Assembly: GCA_036403035.1 (NCBI GenBank)
Contig: DASWRT010000277.1
Location: 1 to 18,129 of the forward strand
Direction of reading: 5' to 3'
DNA length: 18,129 nt
Source of the DNA: DASWRT01 sp036403035
Lineage (GTDB): Bacteria > Pseudomonadota > Alphaproteobacteria > ATCC43930 > CGMCC-115725
Shown here: in pieces, positions 6,467 to 13,224 of the stretch
How the letters are laid out: every line of letters starts with the position of its first letter
Position numbering within the stretch: position 1 is the first letter of the stretch
Translations under genes and position numbers: made by a program
The notes under the pieces: generated by a model
Seen by the model: only the letters and a program-made list of their open reading frames with translations
What the model was told of the DNA's origin: nothing
Database searches by the model: none

Positions 6467-7269
6467 AGCCGCCAAGCGGTGTGCAGCGCGGCGACACCGC
6501 CGGTCAGGTTGCGGTACCGAACCCGTTCGAACCCGGCGGCCGCCATCCGGTCGGCCAGCTCTTGCTGCGGCGGGAAGCGGCGGATGCTCTCGACGAGATA
6601 CTGGTATGCGTCGCGGTCGCTGGCGACGAGGCCGCCGAGCGCCGGCAGCACGCTGAAGGAATAGATGTCGTAGAGCCGGGCGAGGCCGGGATCGACGACC
6701 CGGCTGAACTCCAGGCAGGCGAAGCGGCCGCCGGGCTTCAGCACGCGCCGCGCCTCGGCGAGCGCCGCGTCGATATGCGTGACGTTCCGCAGCCCGAAGG
6801 CGATCGAATAGGAGTCGACGCTCGACGTGGCGAGCGGCAGTGCCTCGGCATTGCCGGTCACCCACTCGATCCCGCCCAGCAGGCCACGGTCGAGCGCCCG
6901 GTCGCGACCGACGCGCAGCATGCTCTCATTGATGTCGCAGACGATGACGCGGCCCGGAACGGGGCCGCCGGAGGACGGGTGCAGCCGCTCGCGCAGCCGG
7001 AAGGCGACGTCGCCCGTGCCGCCGGCCACGTCGAGCAGCACCTCGCCGGCCCGCGGATGGAGCCAGTCGACGAGCGTGCCCTTCCAGAAGCGGTGGATGC
7101 CGCCGCTCATCAGGTCGTTCATCACGTCGTACCGGGCGGCGACGCTGTCGAACACCGCCCGGACGAGCTTCTCCTTTTCCGCCGGAGGCACCTGGCGGAA
7201 GCCGAAATCCGCCGCCGCGTCGCCCTCGCGGGCTTGACTTGTCTCGCCTGTCGTCATGTGCTGGAACAT
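6463..7269 (-). CDS. ubiE: Ubiquinone/menaquinone biosynthesis C-methyltransferase UbiE
   Basis: This SAM-dependent enzyme C-methylates the benzoquinol ring during ubiquinone synthesis. The 268-residue protein has the UbiE start FGFRQVPPAEKEKLVRAVFD, the signature YDVMNDLMSGGIHRFWK, SAM motif I LLDVAGGTGDVAF, the FGLRNVTHIDAAL motif, and the late motif RRVLKPGGRFACLEFSR. ATG 7269 and ATG 7257 (MTTGETSQ) are both possible. Neither has a clear Shine-Dalgarno, and the second fits the family's usual N-terminus slightly better. It is the first gene of the minus-strand run and diverges from mutM. Its TGA overlaps the ubiB TTG. Confidence 0.96.
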   Translation of the reverse strand: MFQHMTTGETSQAREGDAAADFGFRQVPPAEKEKLVRAVFDSVAARYDVMNDLMSGGIHRFWKGTLVDWLHPRAGEVLLDVAGGTGDVAFRLRERLHPSSGGPVPGRVIVCDINESMLRVGRDRALDRGLLGGIEWVTGNAEALPLATSSVDSYSIAFGLRNVTHIDAALAEARRVLKPGGRFACLEFSRVVDPGLARLYDIYSFSVLPALGGLVASDRDAYQYLVESIRRFPPQQELADRMAAAGFERVRYRNLTGGVAALHTAWRL

Positions 7270-7350
7270 AGCCGTTCGCTTAATTCAACGCCACTTGGCC
7301 CGCGCCGCCTTTGCCGATGACAACGTCGATGATGCCGTTCCAGCCGCCGC
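7270..7350. promoter_or_regulatory. Divergent promoter region between ubiE and mutM
   Basis: The 81-bp gap lies between the diverging ubiE and mutM starts and must serve both directions unless the promoters lie inside the genes. No pair of -35/-10 hexamers with good spacing stands out on either strand; TTAATT near 7280 is the most AT-rich spot. Confidence 0.4.
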
Positions 7351-8217
7351 ATGCCTGAGCTTCCCGAAGTCGAAACCGTGTGCCGCGGTCTGGCGCATCG
7401 GATGGAAGGCCGCGTGCTGGCGCATCTGGAGCTGCGCCGGCCCGATCTCCGATTCCCGATGCCGGCCGGCCTAGCGGCGCGCGTCGAGGGGCGCCGGGTC
7501 CGGCGCGTCGCGCGCCGCGCCAAGTACATCCTCCTGCATCTGGAGGATGGCGGCGTCATGATCGCGCATCTCGGCATGGCCGGGCGCATGGTGATCGTCG
7601 GCGAGGGCACTGCCGGGACCGCCGCCGCCGCCGCGCGGCCCGCCGCCGATCCGCACGATCACGTCGTCTTCACCATGGACGACGGCACGGAGATCCGGTT
7701 CAACGACGCGCGCCGTTTCGGCATGCTCGACTACGTGCCGGCCGCGGACGAGCTGGAGCGGCACCGGCTGTTCGCCGGCCTCGGTCCCGAGCCGCTCGGC
7801 AACGCGTTCAACGGCCCGGCGCTCGCCGCCAAGCTCGCCGGGCGCCAGACCTCGATCAAGGCCGCGCTCCTCGATCAGAAGGTCGTCGCCGGGCTCGGCA
7901 ACATCTATGTCTCCGAGAGCCTGTTCTGGGCCGGCCTCTCGCCCCGCCGGCTTGCGGCGACGGTCGGCGGCGCGCGTGCCGAGCGGCTCGCCGCCGCGAT
8001 CAAGGACGTGCTGAACCGCGCCATCGCGGCGGGCGGCTCGTCGCTGCGCGACTACGTCCAGGCGTCCGGCGAACTCGGCTATTTCCAGCATCAGTGGGCG
8101 GTGTACGGCCGCGAGGGCGAGCCGTGCCCGGGCTGCGACTGCGGCGGCGATCCGGGGATCCGCCGGATCGTGCAGGCCGGGCGTTCCACTTTCTATTGCC
8201 CGAAGCGTCAGCGTTGA
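7351..8217 (+). CDS. mutM: Formamidopyrimidine-DNA glycosylase (Fpg/MutM)
   Basis: This base-excision repair glycosylase and AP lyase removes 8-oxoguanine and formamidopyrimidines. The 288-residue protein begins MPELPEVETVCRGL, giving the catalytic Pro2 (Schiff base) and Glu3. The conserved beta-sheet lysine lies in RRAKYILLHLEDGG, and the helix-two-turn-helix in LDQKVVAGLGNIYVSESLFW. The C-terminal zinc finger is odd. Cys259, Cys262 and Cys283 fit the usual CxxC...CxxC layout, but the fourth ligand position is Arg286 (YCPKRQR rather than the usual CxxC ending). An extra Cys264 (CPGCDC) might substitute. The codon at 286 is CGT, one base from a Cys codon. It diverges from ubiE, and its TGA overlaps the next ATG by one base, indicating coupling. 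The assignment is secure; full zinc-finger function is uncertain. Confidence 0.96.
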   Translation: MPELPEVETVCRGLAHRMEGRVLAHLELRRPDLRFPMPAGLAARVEGRRVRRVARRAKYILLHLEDGGVMIAHLGMAGRMVIVGEGTAGTAAAAARPAADPHDHVVFTMDDGTEIRFNDARRFGMLDYVPAADELERHRLFAGLGPEPLGNAFNGPALAAKLAGRQTSIKAALLDQKVVAGLGNIYVSESLFWAGLSPRRLAATVGGARAERLAAAIKDVLNRAIAAGGSSLRDYVQASGELGYFQHQWAVYGREGEPCPGCDCGGDPGIRRIVQAGRSTFYCPKRQR

Positions 8218-8600
8218 TGATACGGTCGCCCGCCATGCTCCGATCCCTCCTGACCGCGGGCTTGCTGGGCGCGTCGATCGCCGTTTCCGCCGGCGCAGCG
8301 GCGGCGGCCGACAGCTTCGTCGCCGGTACCGAGGACCTGCCGCTGATGCCGGCCCTGCGTGCCGTCCGCGACTCCGCCGTGGTCTTCGACAAGCCGCAGG
8401 GACGCATCGTCGAAGCGAAGGCGACCGGCCGGACGACGCGGGACGCCGTCGAGAAATTCTATGCCAGCACGCTGCCCGAGCTGGGCTGGACCGCCGAGGG
8501 GCGGAACGTCTGGCGCCGGGAGAACGAGCGGCTGCGGATCGATCTGGGCGGACGGGACGGCGATCTGACCGTCGGCTTCACCATCCTGCCGAACCATTGA
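8217..8600 (+). CDS. Small exported hypothetical protein downstream of mutM
   Basis: The 127-residue protein has a typical Sec signal peptide: a basic start, a hydrophobic core (LLTAGLLGASIAVSAGA) and an Ala-rich cleavage zone before about residue 32 (ADSFVAGTEDLP). The mature part of about 95 residues is mixed alpha/beta-like. Patterns include FDKPQGRIVEAKATG, then VEKFYASTLPELGWT, then RENERLRIDL and a final VGFTILPNH. It is probably periplasmic, of unknown function. ATG 8217 overlaps the mutM stop (TGATG); ATG 8235 (MLRSLLTAG) is an alternative. It lies 35 bp before the hydratase gene, so the three are likely co-transcribed. I recall uncharacterised small proteins in a similar place after mutM in other alphaproteobacteria but cannot confirm it here. 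Confidence 0.8.
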   Translation: MIRSPAMLRSLLTAGLLGASIAVSAGAAAAADSFVAGTEDLPLMPALRAVRDSAVVFDKPQGRIVEAKATGRTTRDAVEKFYASTLPELGWTAEGRNVWRRENERLRIDLGGRDGDLTVGFTILPNH

Positions 8601-8635
8601 CCACGTCATCGACAAGAACGACCGGAGGGGAAGAG

Positions 8636-9412
8636 ATGCAGTACGAGAACATCCTGGTGGAGACCAACGGGCTGGTCCGGATCATCCGGTTGAATCGCCC
8701 GAAGGCCCTGAATGCGCTGTCCGACGGGCTGATGACCGATCTGGAGCGGGCGCTCCAGGAGTTCGACGCCGACGACGCGGTCTCGGTGCTGATCCTGACC
8801 GGCAACGAGCGCGCCTTCGCCGCCGGCGCCGACATCAAGGAGTTCGCGTCGAAGGACTTCATGGACGCCTATCTCGGCGACCTCATCACCAAGAACTGGG
8901 AGCGGGTGACGCTCTGCCGCAAGCCGGTGATCGCCGCGGTGGCCGGCTACGCCCTGGGCGGCGGCTGCGAGCTGGCGATGATGTGCGACACGATCATCGC
9001 CGCCGAGACGGCGAAGTTCGGCCAGCCGGAGATCTCGATCGGCACGATTCCGGGGGCCGGGGGCACGCAGCGCCTCGCCCGCTTCATCGGCAAGGCGAAG
9101 ACGATGGACATGTGCCTGACCGGCCGGATGATGGATGCTGCCGAGGCGGAGCGTTCCGGCCTCGTGAGCCGCGTCGTGCCGGCCGACAAGCTGATGGACG
9201 AGGCGCTGGCGATGGCGAACCGGATCGCCGAGATGTCCCGCCCGATCGCGATGATGGCCAAGGAGGCGGTGAACCGCGCCTTCGAGACCACGCTGGCCGA
9301 GGGTGTGAAGTTCGAGCGCCGTCTGTTCCACTCGAGTTTCGCGACCGAGGACCGGAAGGAGGGCATGGCCGCCTTCGTCGAGAAGCGCAAGCCGACCTAC
9401 AAGAACCGCTGA
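8636..9412 (+). CDS. Enoyl-CoA hydratase (crotonase family)
   Basis: The enzyme hydrates trans-2-enoyl-CoA to 3-hydroxyacyl-CoA in fatty-acid or amino-acid degradation. The 258 residues are the usual length. The oxyanion-hole segment FAAGADIKEF, the GGGCELAMMCD motif (first catalytic Glu) and FGQPEISIGTIPGAGGTQRL (second catalytic Glu in QPE) are intact, so true hydratase activity is likely. The C-terminal half closely follows mitochondrial short-chain enoyl-CoA hydratase (FATEDRKEGMAAFVEKRKP). ATG 8636 is chosen because GGAGGGGAAGAG lies just before it; a TTG at 8597 overlaps the previous gene and lacks this. The specific symbol (fadB-, paaF- or ech-like) cannot be decided from sequence alone. 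Confidence 0.93.
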   Translation: MQYENILVETNGLVRIIRLNRPKALNALSDGLMTDLERALQEFDADDAVSVLILTGNERAFAAGADIKEFASKDFMDAYLGDLITKNWERVTLCRKPVIAAVAGYALGGGCELAMMCDTIIAAETAKFGQPEISIGTIPGAGGTQRLARFIGKAKTMDMCLTGRMMDAAEAERSGLVSRVVPADKLMDEALAMANRIAEMSRPIAMMAKEAVNRAFETTLAEGVKFERRLFHSSFATEDRKEGMAAFVEKRKPTYKNR

Positions 9413-9462
9413 CGCCGGAGCAAACGATCGGCTGAGCGGACGATCGGCGCGGCGGCGCGGCC

Positions 9463-9491
9463 TTGACGCTGCGCCGTGCTCTCCGTATAAC
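9463..9491 (+). promoter_or_regulatory. Promoter of rpsT
   Basis: TTGACG (9463-9468) and TATAAC (9486-9491) are separated by exactly 17 bp. This is a near-consensus housekeeping sigma-factor promoter, with a predicted start near 9498 and a leader of about 35 nt before rpsT. Confidence 0.82.
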
Positions 9492-9532
9492 CGCGGCCTT
9501 CGGATAACGAGCCCAGTTTCAAGCAGGTCGGC

Positions 9533-9793
9533 ATGGCCAATCACAAGTCCGCCGAAAAGCGGATCCGTCAAACCGAGACACGCACCGCGGTCAATCGCGC
9601 CCGCGTCAGCCGCATCCGCACGTTCATGAAGAAGGTCGAGGTAGCGATCGCTTCCGGCGACAAGGAAGCAGCGCGCGCCGCGTTCGTGGCCGCGCAGCCC
9701 GAGATGCACCGCGGCGTGACTAAGGGCGTGCTGCACAAGAACACCGTCGCGCGCAAGCTGTCGCGCCTGTCGAGCCGCATCAAGTCCCTCTGA
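9533..9793 (+). CDS. rpsT: 30S ribosomal protein S20
   Basis: This small, basic primary-binding protein of the 30S subunit contacts 16S rRNA. The 86-residue product starts MANHKSAEKRIRQTETRTAV and ends ARKLSRLSSRIKSL, both typical of bS20. It is rich in Lys and Arg with long helices. A CAGG Shine-Dalgarno-like tract precedes the ATG. It has its own promoter and is followed by an intrinsic terminator. The placement directly upstream of dnaA is common in Alphaproteobacteria. Confidence 0.97.
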   Translation: MANHKSAEKRIRQTETRTAVNRARVSRIRTFMKKVEVAIASGDKEAARAAFVAAQPEMHRGVTKGVLHKNTVARKLSRLSSRIKSL

Positions 9794-9851
9794 TCGGCGC
9801 GTGTCGTGCGCATGTCCCTGCATGCGCGCCGTTGCCGTCCCGACGAGTCGG

Positions 9852-9886
9852 GCCGCGCCCCTGCCGGAGGCGCGGCTTTTCGTTTT
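9852..9886 (+). terminator. Intrinsic terminator after rpsT
   Basis: A perfect 8-bp GC stem (gccgcgcc 9852-9859, ggcgcggc 9869-9876) is followed by TTTT, CG and TTTT. A second hairpin upstream (arms 9808-9814 and 9821-9827) may stabilise the 3' end of the message. Together they separate rpsT from dnaA transcription. Confidence 0.85.
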
Positions 9887-10010
9887 GATGGTCCGGCATG
9901 TCGGCGGGCGCCGTACGGCCGATCGGCTGCTCAACCCGACGGTTCATCGACCGGGATGTTGCACGCGTGCACGCTGTACAAAATTGTGTTCCGTTCTCTT
10001 TTCGGTCTCG

Positions 10011-10039
10011 TTGCGAGTCAAAAATCGCATCGGTAGAGT
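10011..10039 (+). promoter_or_regulatory. Candidate dnaA promoter with GANTC sites on both hexamers
   Basis: TTGCGA (10011-10016) and TAGAGT (10034-10039) are spaced by 17 bp and match consensus at four of six positions each. GANTC sites at 10015-10019 and 10036-10040 overlap the -35 and -10. The predicted leader is about 220 nt. The promoter is weak by consensus, but the overlap with CcrM sites is suggestive. Confidence 0.4.
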
Positions 10040-10321
10040 CGCTTCATGACGGAACGATGTCGTCCTTGGTCGGTTGATTCTGCGCAAATCGGCACAGACT
10101 CAACGAAACGGTAGCGACGATGAATCGGCTGACAATCTCCTGAAGTAAAAAGCGCACACGGCCTGCGCCTGATCCGGTTTTGTTACTTTGGATCGAACAG
10201 GCTAGCCGGTATTGCGGTCAAGGCAGAATTGCCGGCCGCATTTTGATGTCTGGGGGAATCGCGAGATGATCGATGGTCGCGGCGTTGCAGTCGACCCGTT
10301 AGACGCAGCGATCCCCGATTC
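10015..10321. promoter_or_regulatory. Cluster of seven GANTC (CcrM) methylation sites upstream of and at the start of dnaA
   Basis: GANTC occurs at 10015, 10036, 10076, 10097, 10122, 10256 and 10317, seven sites in 307 bp where about one is expected by chance. In Caulobacter, CcrM methylation of GANTC is known to modulate dnaA transcription. The same logic here is inference. Confidence 0.6.
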
Positions 10322-11795
10322 TGTTCGGTTGCCCGGCGACCTGCAAGGGCAATGGGCTCGCGTCCGCCTGCGGCTGCGCGAGGAGTTCGGCGAAGCGGCC
10401 TTCCGCAGCTGGCTGAAATCGATGAGCCTCGCCGAGGTCGTCGACGGCCGCGCCCGCATCGGCCTGCCGACGCGCTTCCTCCGCGACTGGGTCGCCCAGC
10501 ACTACGCCGACAAGATCCGCGCGCTCTGGAACGTCGAGAACCCGGCCGTCGCCGACATCGAGGTGTTCGTTGCGCCGGCGGGCGGCGGCTGCGCCGTGGC
10601 GAGGGAGCCTGCGGAGTCCCCGGCTGCCGCTGCCGATGCGGCGGTCGCGGGCGCTTCCGACGGCGGCGCCGGCCCGGTCGCTGCGAGCGCCGCTGCTGCG
10701 CCGGCCGATCCGGCGGTGGTCGGTGCGCTCGGCGAGCCCGGCGACGACCGCACCGACCTCAGCGCGCCCCTCGACCCGCGCTTTACCTTCGAGAACTTCG
10801 TCGTCGGCAAGCCGAACGAGCTGGCGCATGCGGCGGCGCGGCGCGTCGCCGAATCCTGCGTCGCCGACACGCGGACGGTGCCGTTCAACCCGCTCTTCCT
10901 CTATGGCGGCGTCGGACTCGGCAAGACCCACCTGATGCACGCGATCGCGTGGCAGATCCGCACGCAGCGGCCGAACCGGAAGGTGATCTACCTCTCGGCC
11001 GAGAAGTTCATGTACCAGTTCATCCGGGCGCTCCGCTTCAAGGACACGATGGCGTTCAAGGAGCAGTTCCGCTCGGTCGACGTGCTGATGATCGACGACG
11101 TGCAGTTCATCAGCGGCAAGGACTCGACGCAGGAGGAGTTCTTCCACACCTTCAATGCGCTGGTCGACCAGAACCGTCAGGTGGTGATCTCCGCCGACAA
11201 GTCGCCGAGCGACCTCGAAGGGATGGAGGAGCGGATGCGCTCCCGCCTCGGCTGGGGGCTGGTCGCGGACATCCACCCGACCAGTTACGAGCTGCGCCTC
11301 GGCATCCTGCAGTCGAAGGCCGAGCAGCGCGGCATGCCGGTGCCGCCGAAGGTGCTGGAGTTCCTGGCGCACAAGATCACCTCCAACGTCCGCGAGCTGG
11401 AAGGTGCGCTCACCCGCATCGTCGCGCACGCCCAGCTCGTCGGCCGCGCGATCACGCTGGAGAGCGCGCAGGAGGTTCTGCACGACCTGCTGCGCGCCAA
11501 CGACCGGCGCGTCACGATCGACGAGATCCAGAAGCGGGTCGCCGAGCACTACAACATCCGCCTCTCCGACATGCATTCGGCGCGCCGCGCCCGCGTCGTC
11601 GCGCGGCCGCGTCAGGTCGCGATGTTTCTCTGCAAGCAGTTGACGCCACGCTCGCTGCCCGAGATCGGGCGCAAGTTCGGCGGCCGCGACCACACGACGG
11701 TGATGCACGCCGTGCGCAAGGTCGAGGAGCTGCGCGCGACCGACCCGACGCTCGCCGAGGACATCGAGCTGCTGCGGCGGATGCTGGAGAGCTGA
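10266..11795 (+). CDS. dnaA: Chromosomal replication initiator protein DnaA
   Basis: This AAA+ ATPase binds oriC and opens the duplex to start replication. The 509 residues show the four-domain layout. Domain I (about 20-105) contains WARVRLRLREEFGEAAFRSW. An Ala/Gly-rich domain II linker (about 105-175) has low complexity. Domain III has Walker A GGVGLGKTH (about 214-222) and Walker B LMIDDVQF (about 274-281). Domain IV ends with the DnaA signature GGRDHTTVMHAVRKVEEL (about 471-488). ATG 10266 is chosen because GGGGGA lies 8 nt upstream; a TTG at 10212 would add 18 unlikely residues. The leader carries GANTC sites and a candidate promoter. It is followed by a heptamer-repeat hairpin and dnaN. 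Confidence 0.98.
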   Translation: MIDGRGVAVDPLDAAIPDSVRLPGDLQGQWARVRLRLREEFGEAAFRSWLKSMSLAEVVDGRARIGLPTRFLRDWVAQHYADKIRALWNVENPAVADIEVFVAPAGGGCAVAREPAESPAAAADAAVAGASDGGAGPVAASAAAAPADPAVVGALGEPGDDRTDLSAPLDPRFTFENFVVGKPNELAHAAARRVAESCVADTRTVPFNPLFLYGGVGLGKTHLMHAIAWQIRTQRPNRKVIYLSAEKFMYQFIRALRFKDTMAFKEQFRSVDVLMIDDVQFISGKDSTQEEFFHTFNALVDQNRQVVISADKSPSDLEGMEERMRSRLGWGLVADIHPTSYELRLGILQSKAEQRGMPVPPKVLEFLAHKITSNVRELEGALTRIVAHAQLVGRAITLESAQEVLHDLLRANDRRVTIDEIQKRVAEHYNIRLSDMHSARRARVVARPRQVAMFLCKQLTPRSLPEIGRKFGGRDHTTVMHAVRKVEELRATDPTLAEDIELLRRMLES

Positions 11796-11827
11796 CCTCG
11801 CCGGACGCGGCGTGCCGTCGCTCATCG

Positions 11828-11899
11828 GCCATCAGCCATCAGCTCTCAGCCGTCAGAAATAAGGGAACTAAGCTGACGGCTGAAAGCTGATGGCTGAAA
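11828..11899. repeat. Heptamer-repeat hairpin between dnaA and dnaN
   Basis: Four tandem heptamers on the left (gccatca, gccatca, gctctca, gccgtca; 11828-11855) face four on the right (gctgacg, gctgaaa, gctgatg, gctgaaa; 11872-11899). Arms 11833-11856 and 11873-11896 pair at 23 of 24 positions around a 16-nt loop. No T-run follows, so it is not a standard terminator. Similar TGATGGC-type heptamer tracts are dispersed intergenic repeats in many bacteria; I infer this is one. It could tune dnaA to dnaN read-through or protect the dnaA mRNA end. Confidence 0.85.
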
Positions 11900-11940
11900 G
11901 CGTCCAAACAGGCGAAATCCGTGCGGTGCGCGGCGACTTG

Positions 11941-11949
11941 TGCTATAAC
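11941..11949 (+). promoter_or_regulatory. Possible extended -10 promoter for dnaN
   Basis: TGC TATAAC is an extended -10 pattern about 110 bp before dnaN. No good -35 is seen 17 bp upstream. The decamer TATAACCGCG is shared with the rpsT promoter, which supports a genuine -10. Confidence 0.45.
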
Positions 11950-12059
11950 CGCGCCCCGTCCGCACCCCTCCCTTTGGGGTGATGGCCTCGGGGCTGTCAG
12001 CCGGCCGCGGCCGCGGGCGGCGCAGCACCTGCCAACACGAGCGTGAGCCTGTTTCCGAG

Positions 12060-13178
12060 ATGAAGCTGACCATCGAACGCGCCGCGCTGTTCCGCGCGCT
12101 GGGTCATGTCCAGAGCGTCGTCGAGCGGCGCAATACCATCCCGATCCTCTCGAACGTCGTGCTGCGCGCCGAGGATGGACGGCTCTCGCTCTCGGCGACC
12201 GACATGGATCTCGAGATCGTCGAATCCGTAACGGCGCAGACCGCGCGGGCCGGGGTGCTGGCGGCGCCTGCGCACACGCTGTACGACATCGTCCGCAAGC
12301 TTCGCGACGGCAGCCAGATCGAGCTAGAGGCGACCGGCGACACCTCGACGATGACGCTGCGCTCCGGCCGCTCGACCTTCACGCTGTCGTGCCTGCCGCC
12401 GGAAGACTACCCGCTGATGACGGCGGGCGACCTCACGCACCATTTCACGCTCACCGCGGCCGAGATCAAGACGCTGATCGACCGCACCCGTTTCGCGATC
12501 TCGACCGAGGAGACGCGATACTACCTCAACGGTATTTTCCTGCACGCGACGCGCAGCAACGAGATGCCGGTGCTGCGCGCCGTCGCGACCGACGGACACC
12601 GGCTGGCGCGCGTCGAGATCGTGCTGCCCGAGGGGGCGGCGGGCATGCCCGGCGTGATCGTGCCGCGCAAGACGGTGATGGAGCTGCGCAAGCTGATCGA
12701 CGAAACCGACCAGGAAGTCGGGATCGCGCTCTCCGACACGAAGATCCGCTTCACCTTCGGCGACGCGGTGCTGACCTCGAAGTTGATCGACGGCACCTTC
12801 CCCGATTACGACCGGGTGATCCCGGCGAACAACGACAAGGTGCTGGAGGTCGACTGCAAGCTGTTCGCCGAGGCGGTCGACCGCGTCTCGACGATCTCAA
12901 CCGAGAAGAGCCGGGCGGTGAAGCTGTCGCTCGAGCGCGGCAACCTCGTCCTGTCGGCGACCAGCCCGGAGAACGGCACGGCGACCGAGGAGATCGAGGT
13001 GCGCTACAGCGCGTCGCCGATCGAGATCGGGTTCAACTCGCGCTATCTCCTCGACATCACCGAGCAGATCGGCGGCGAGGGCGCGCAATTCGCGATGGCG
13101 GATGCCGCGTCGCCTACGGTCGTCCGCGACAGCGCCGACGGCAGCGCGCTCTACGTGCTGATGCCGATGCGCGTTTGA
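12060..13178 (+). CDS. dnaN: DNA polymerase III subunit beta (sliding clamp)
   Basis: This ring-shaped processivity clamp tethers DNA polymerase III and other partners to DNA. The 372 residues are the normal length for the three-domain subunit. It starts MKLTIERAALFRALGHVQSV, continues with VVERRNTIPILSNVVLRA, has the central HATRSNEMPVLRAVATDGHR, and ends with the clamp-typical YVLMPMRV. ATG 12060 is chosen because it begins with the conserved MKLTIER; the longer in-frame GTG/ATG starts upstream fall in non-coding sequence. Only a weak GAG precedes the ATG. The gap from dnaA (264 bp) holds the heptamer hairpin and a possible promoter. recF follows after 46 bp. Confidence 0.98.
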   Translation: MKLTIERAALFRALGHVQSVVERRNTIPILSNVVLRAEDGRLSLSATDMDLEIVESVTAQTARAGVLAAPAHTLYDIVRKLRDGSQIELEATGDTSTMTLRSGRSTFTLSCLPPEDYPLMTAGDLTHHFTLTAAEIKTLIDRTRFAISTEETRYYLNGIFLHATRSNEMPVLRAVATDGHRLARVEIVLPEGAAGMPGVIVPRKTVMELRKLIDETDQEVGIALSDTKIRFTFGDAVLTSKLIDGTFPDYDRVIPANNDKVLEVDCKLFAEAVDRVSTISTEKSRAVKLSLERGNLVLSATSPENGTATEEIEVRYSASPIEIGFNSRYLLDITEQIGGEGAQFAMADAASPTVVRDSADGSALYVLMPMRV

Positions 13179-13224
13179 GCGTATTGGTTCCCGCGGCATC
13201 GCGACGGCGACAGAGGGAGCGGCC

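Larger units (their letters stand above)
9794..10265 (+). other. rpsT-dnaA intergenic regulatory region
   Basis: The 472 bp contain the rpsT terminator and then about 380 bp without a credible gene. From about 9960 to 10210 the sequence is less GC-rich than its surroundings. It holds six of seven clustered GANTC sites and a candidate dnaA promoter. I find no consensus DnaA boxes (TTATNCACA). Short ATG frames near 9801-10049 lack coding character. Confidence 0.7.

Noticed and set aside
7380..8600. A 406-codon frame running through mutM into the exported protein
   Set aside because: Only its last 127 codons are real. The part over mutM is an out-of-frame Arg/Pro/Ala-rich shadow.
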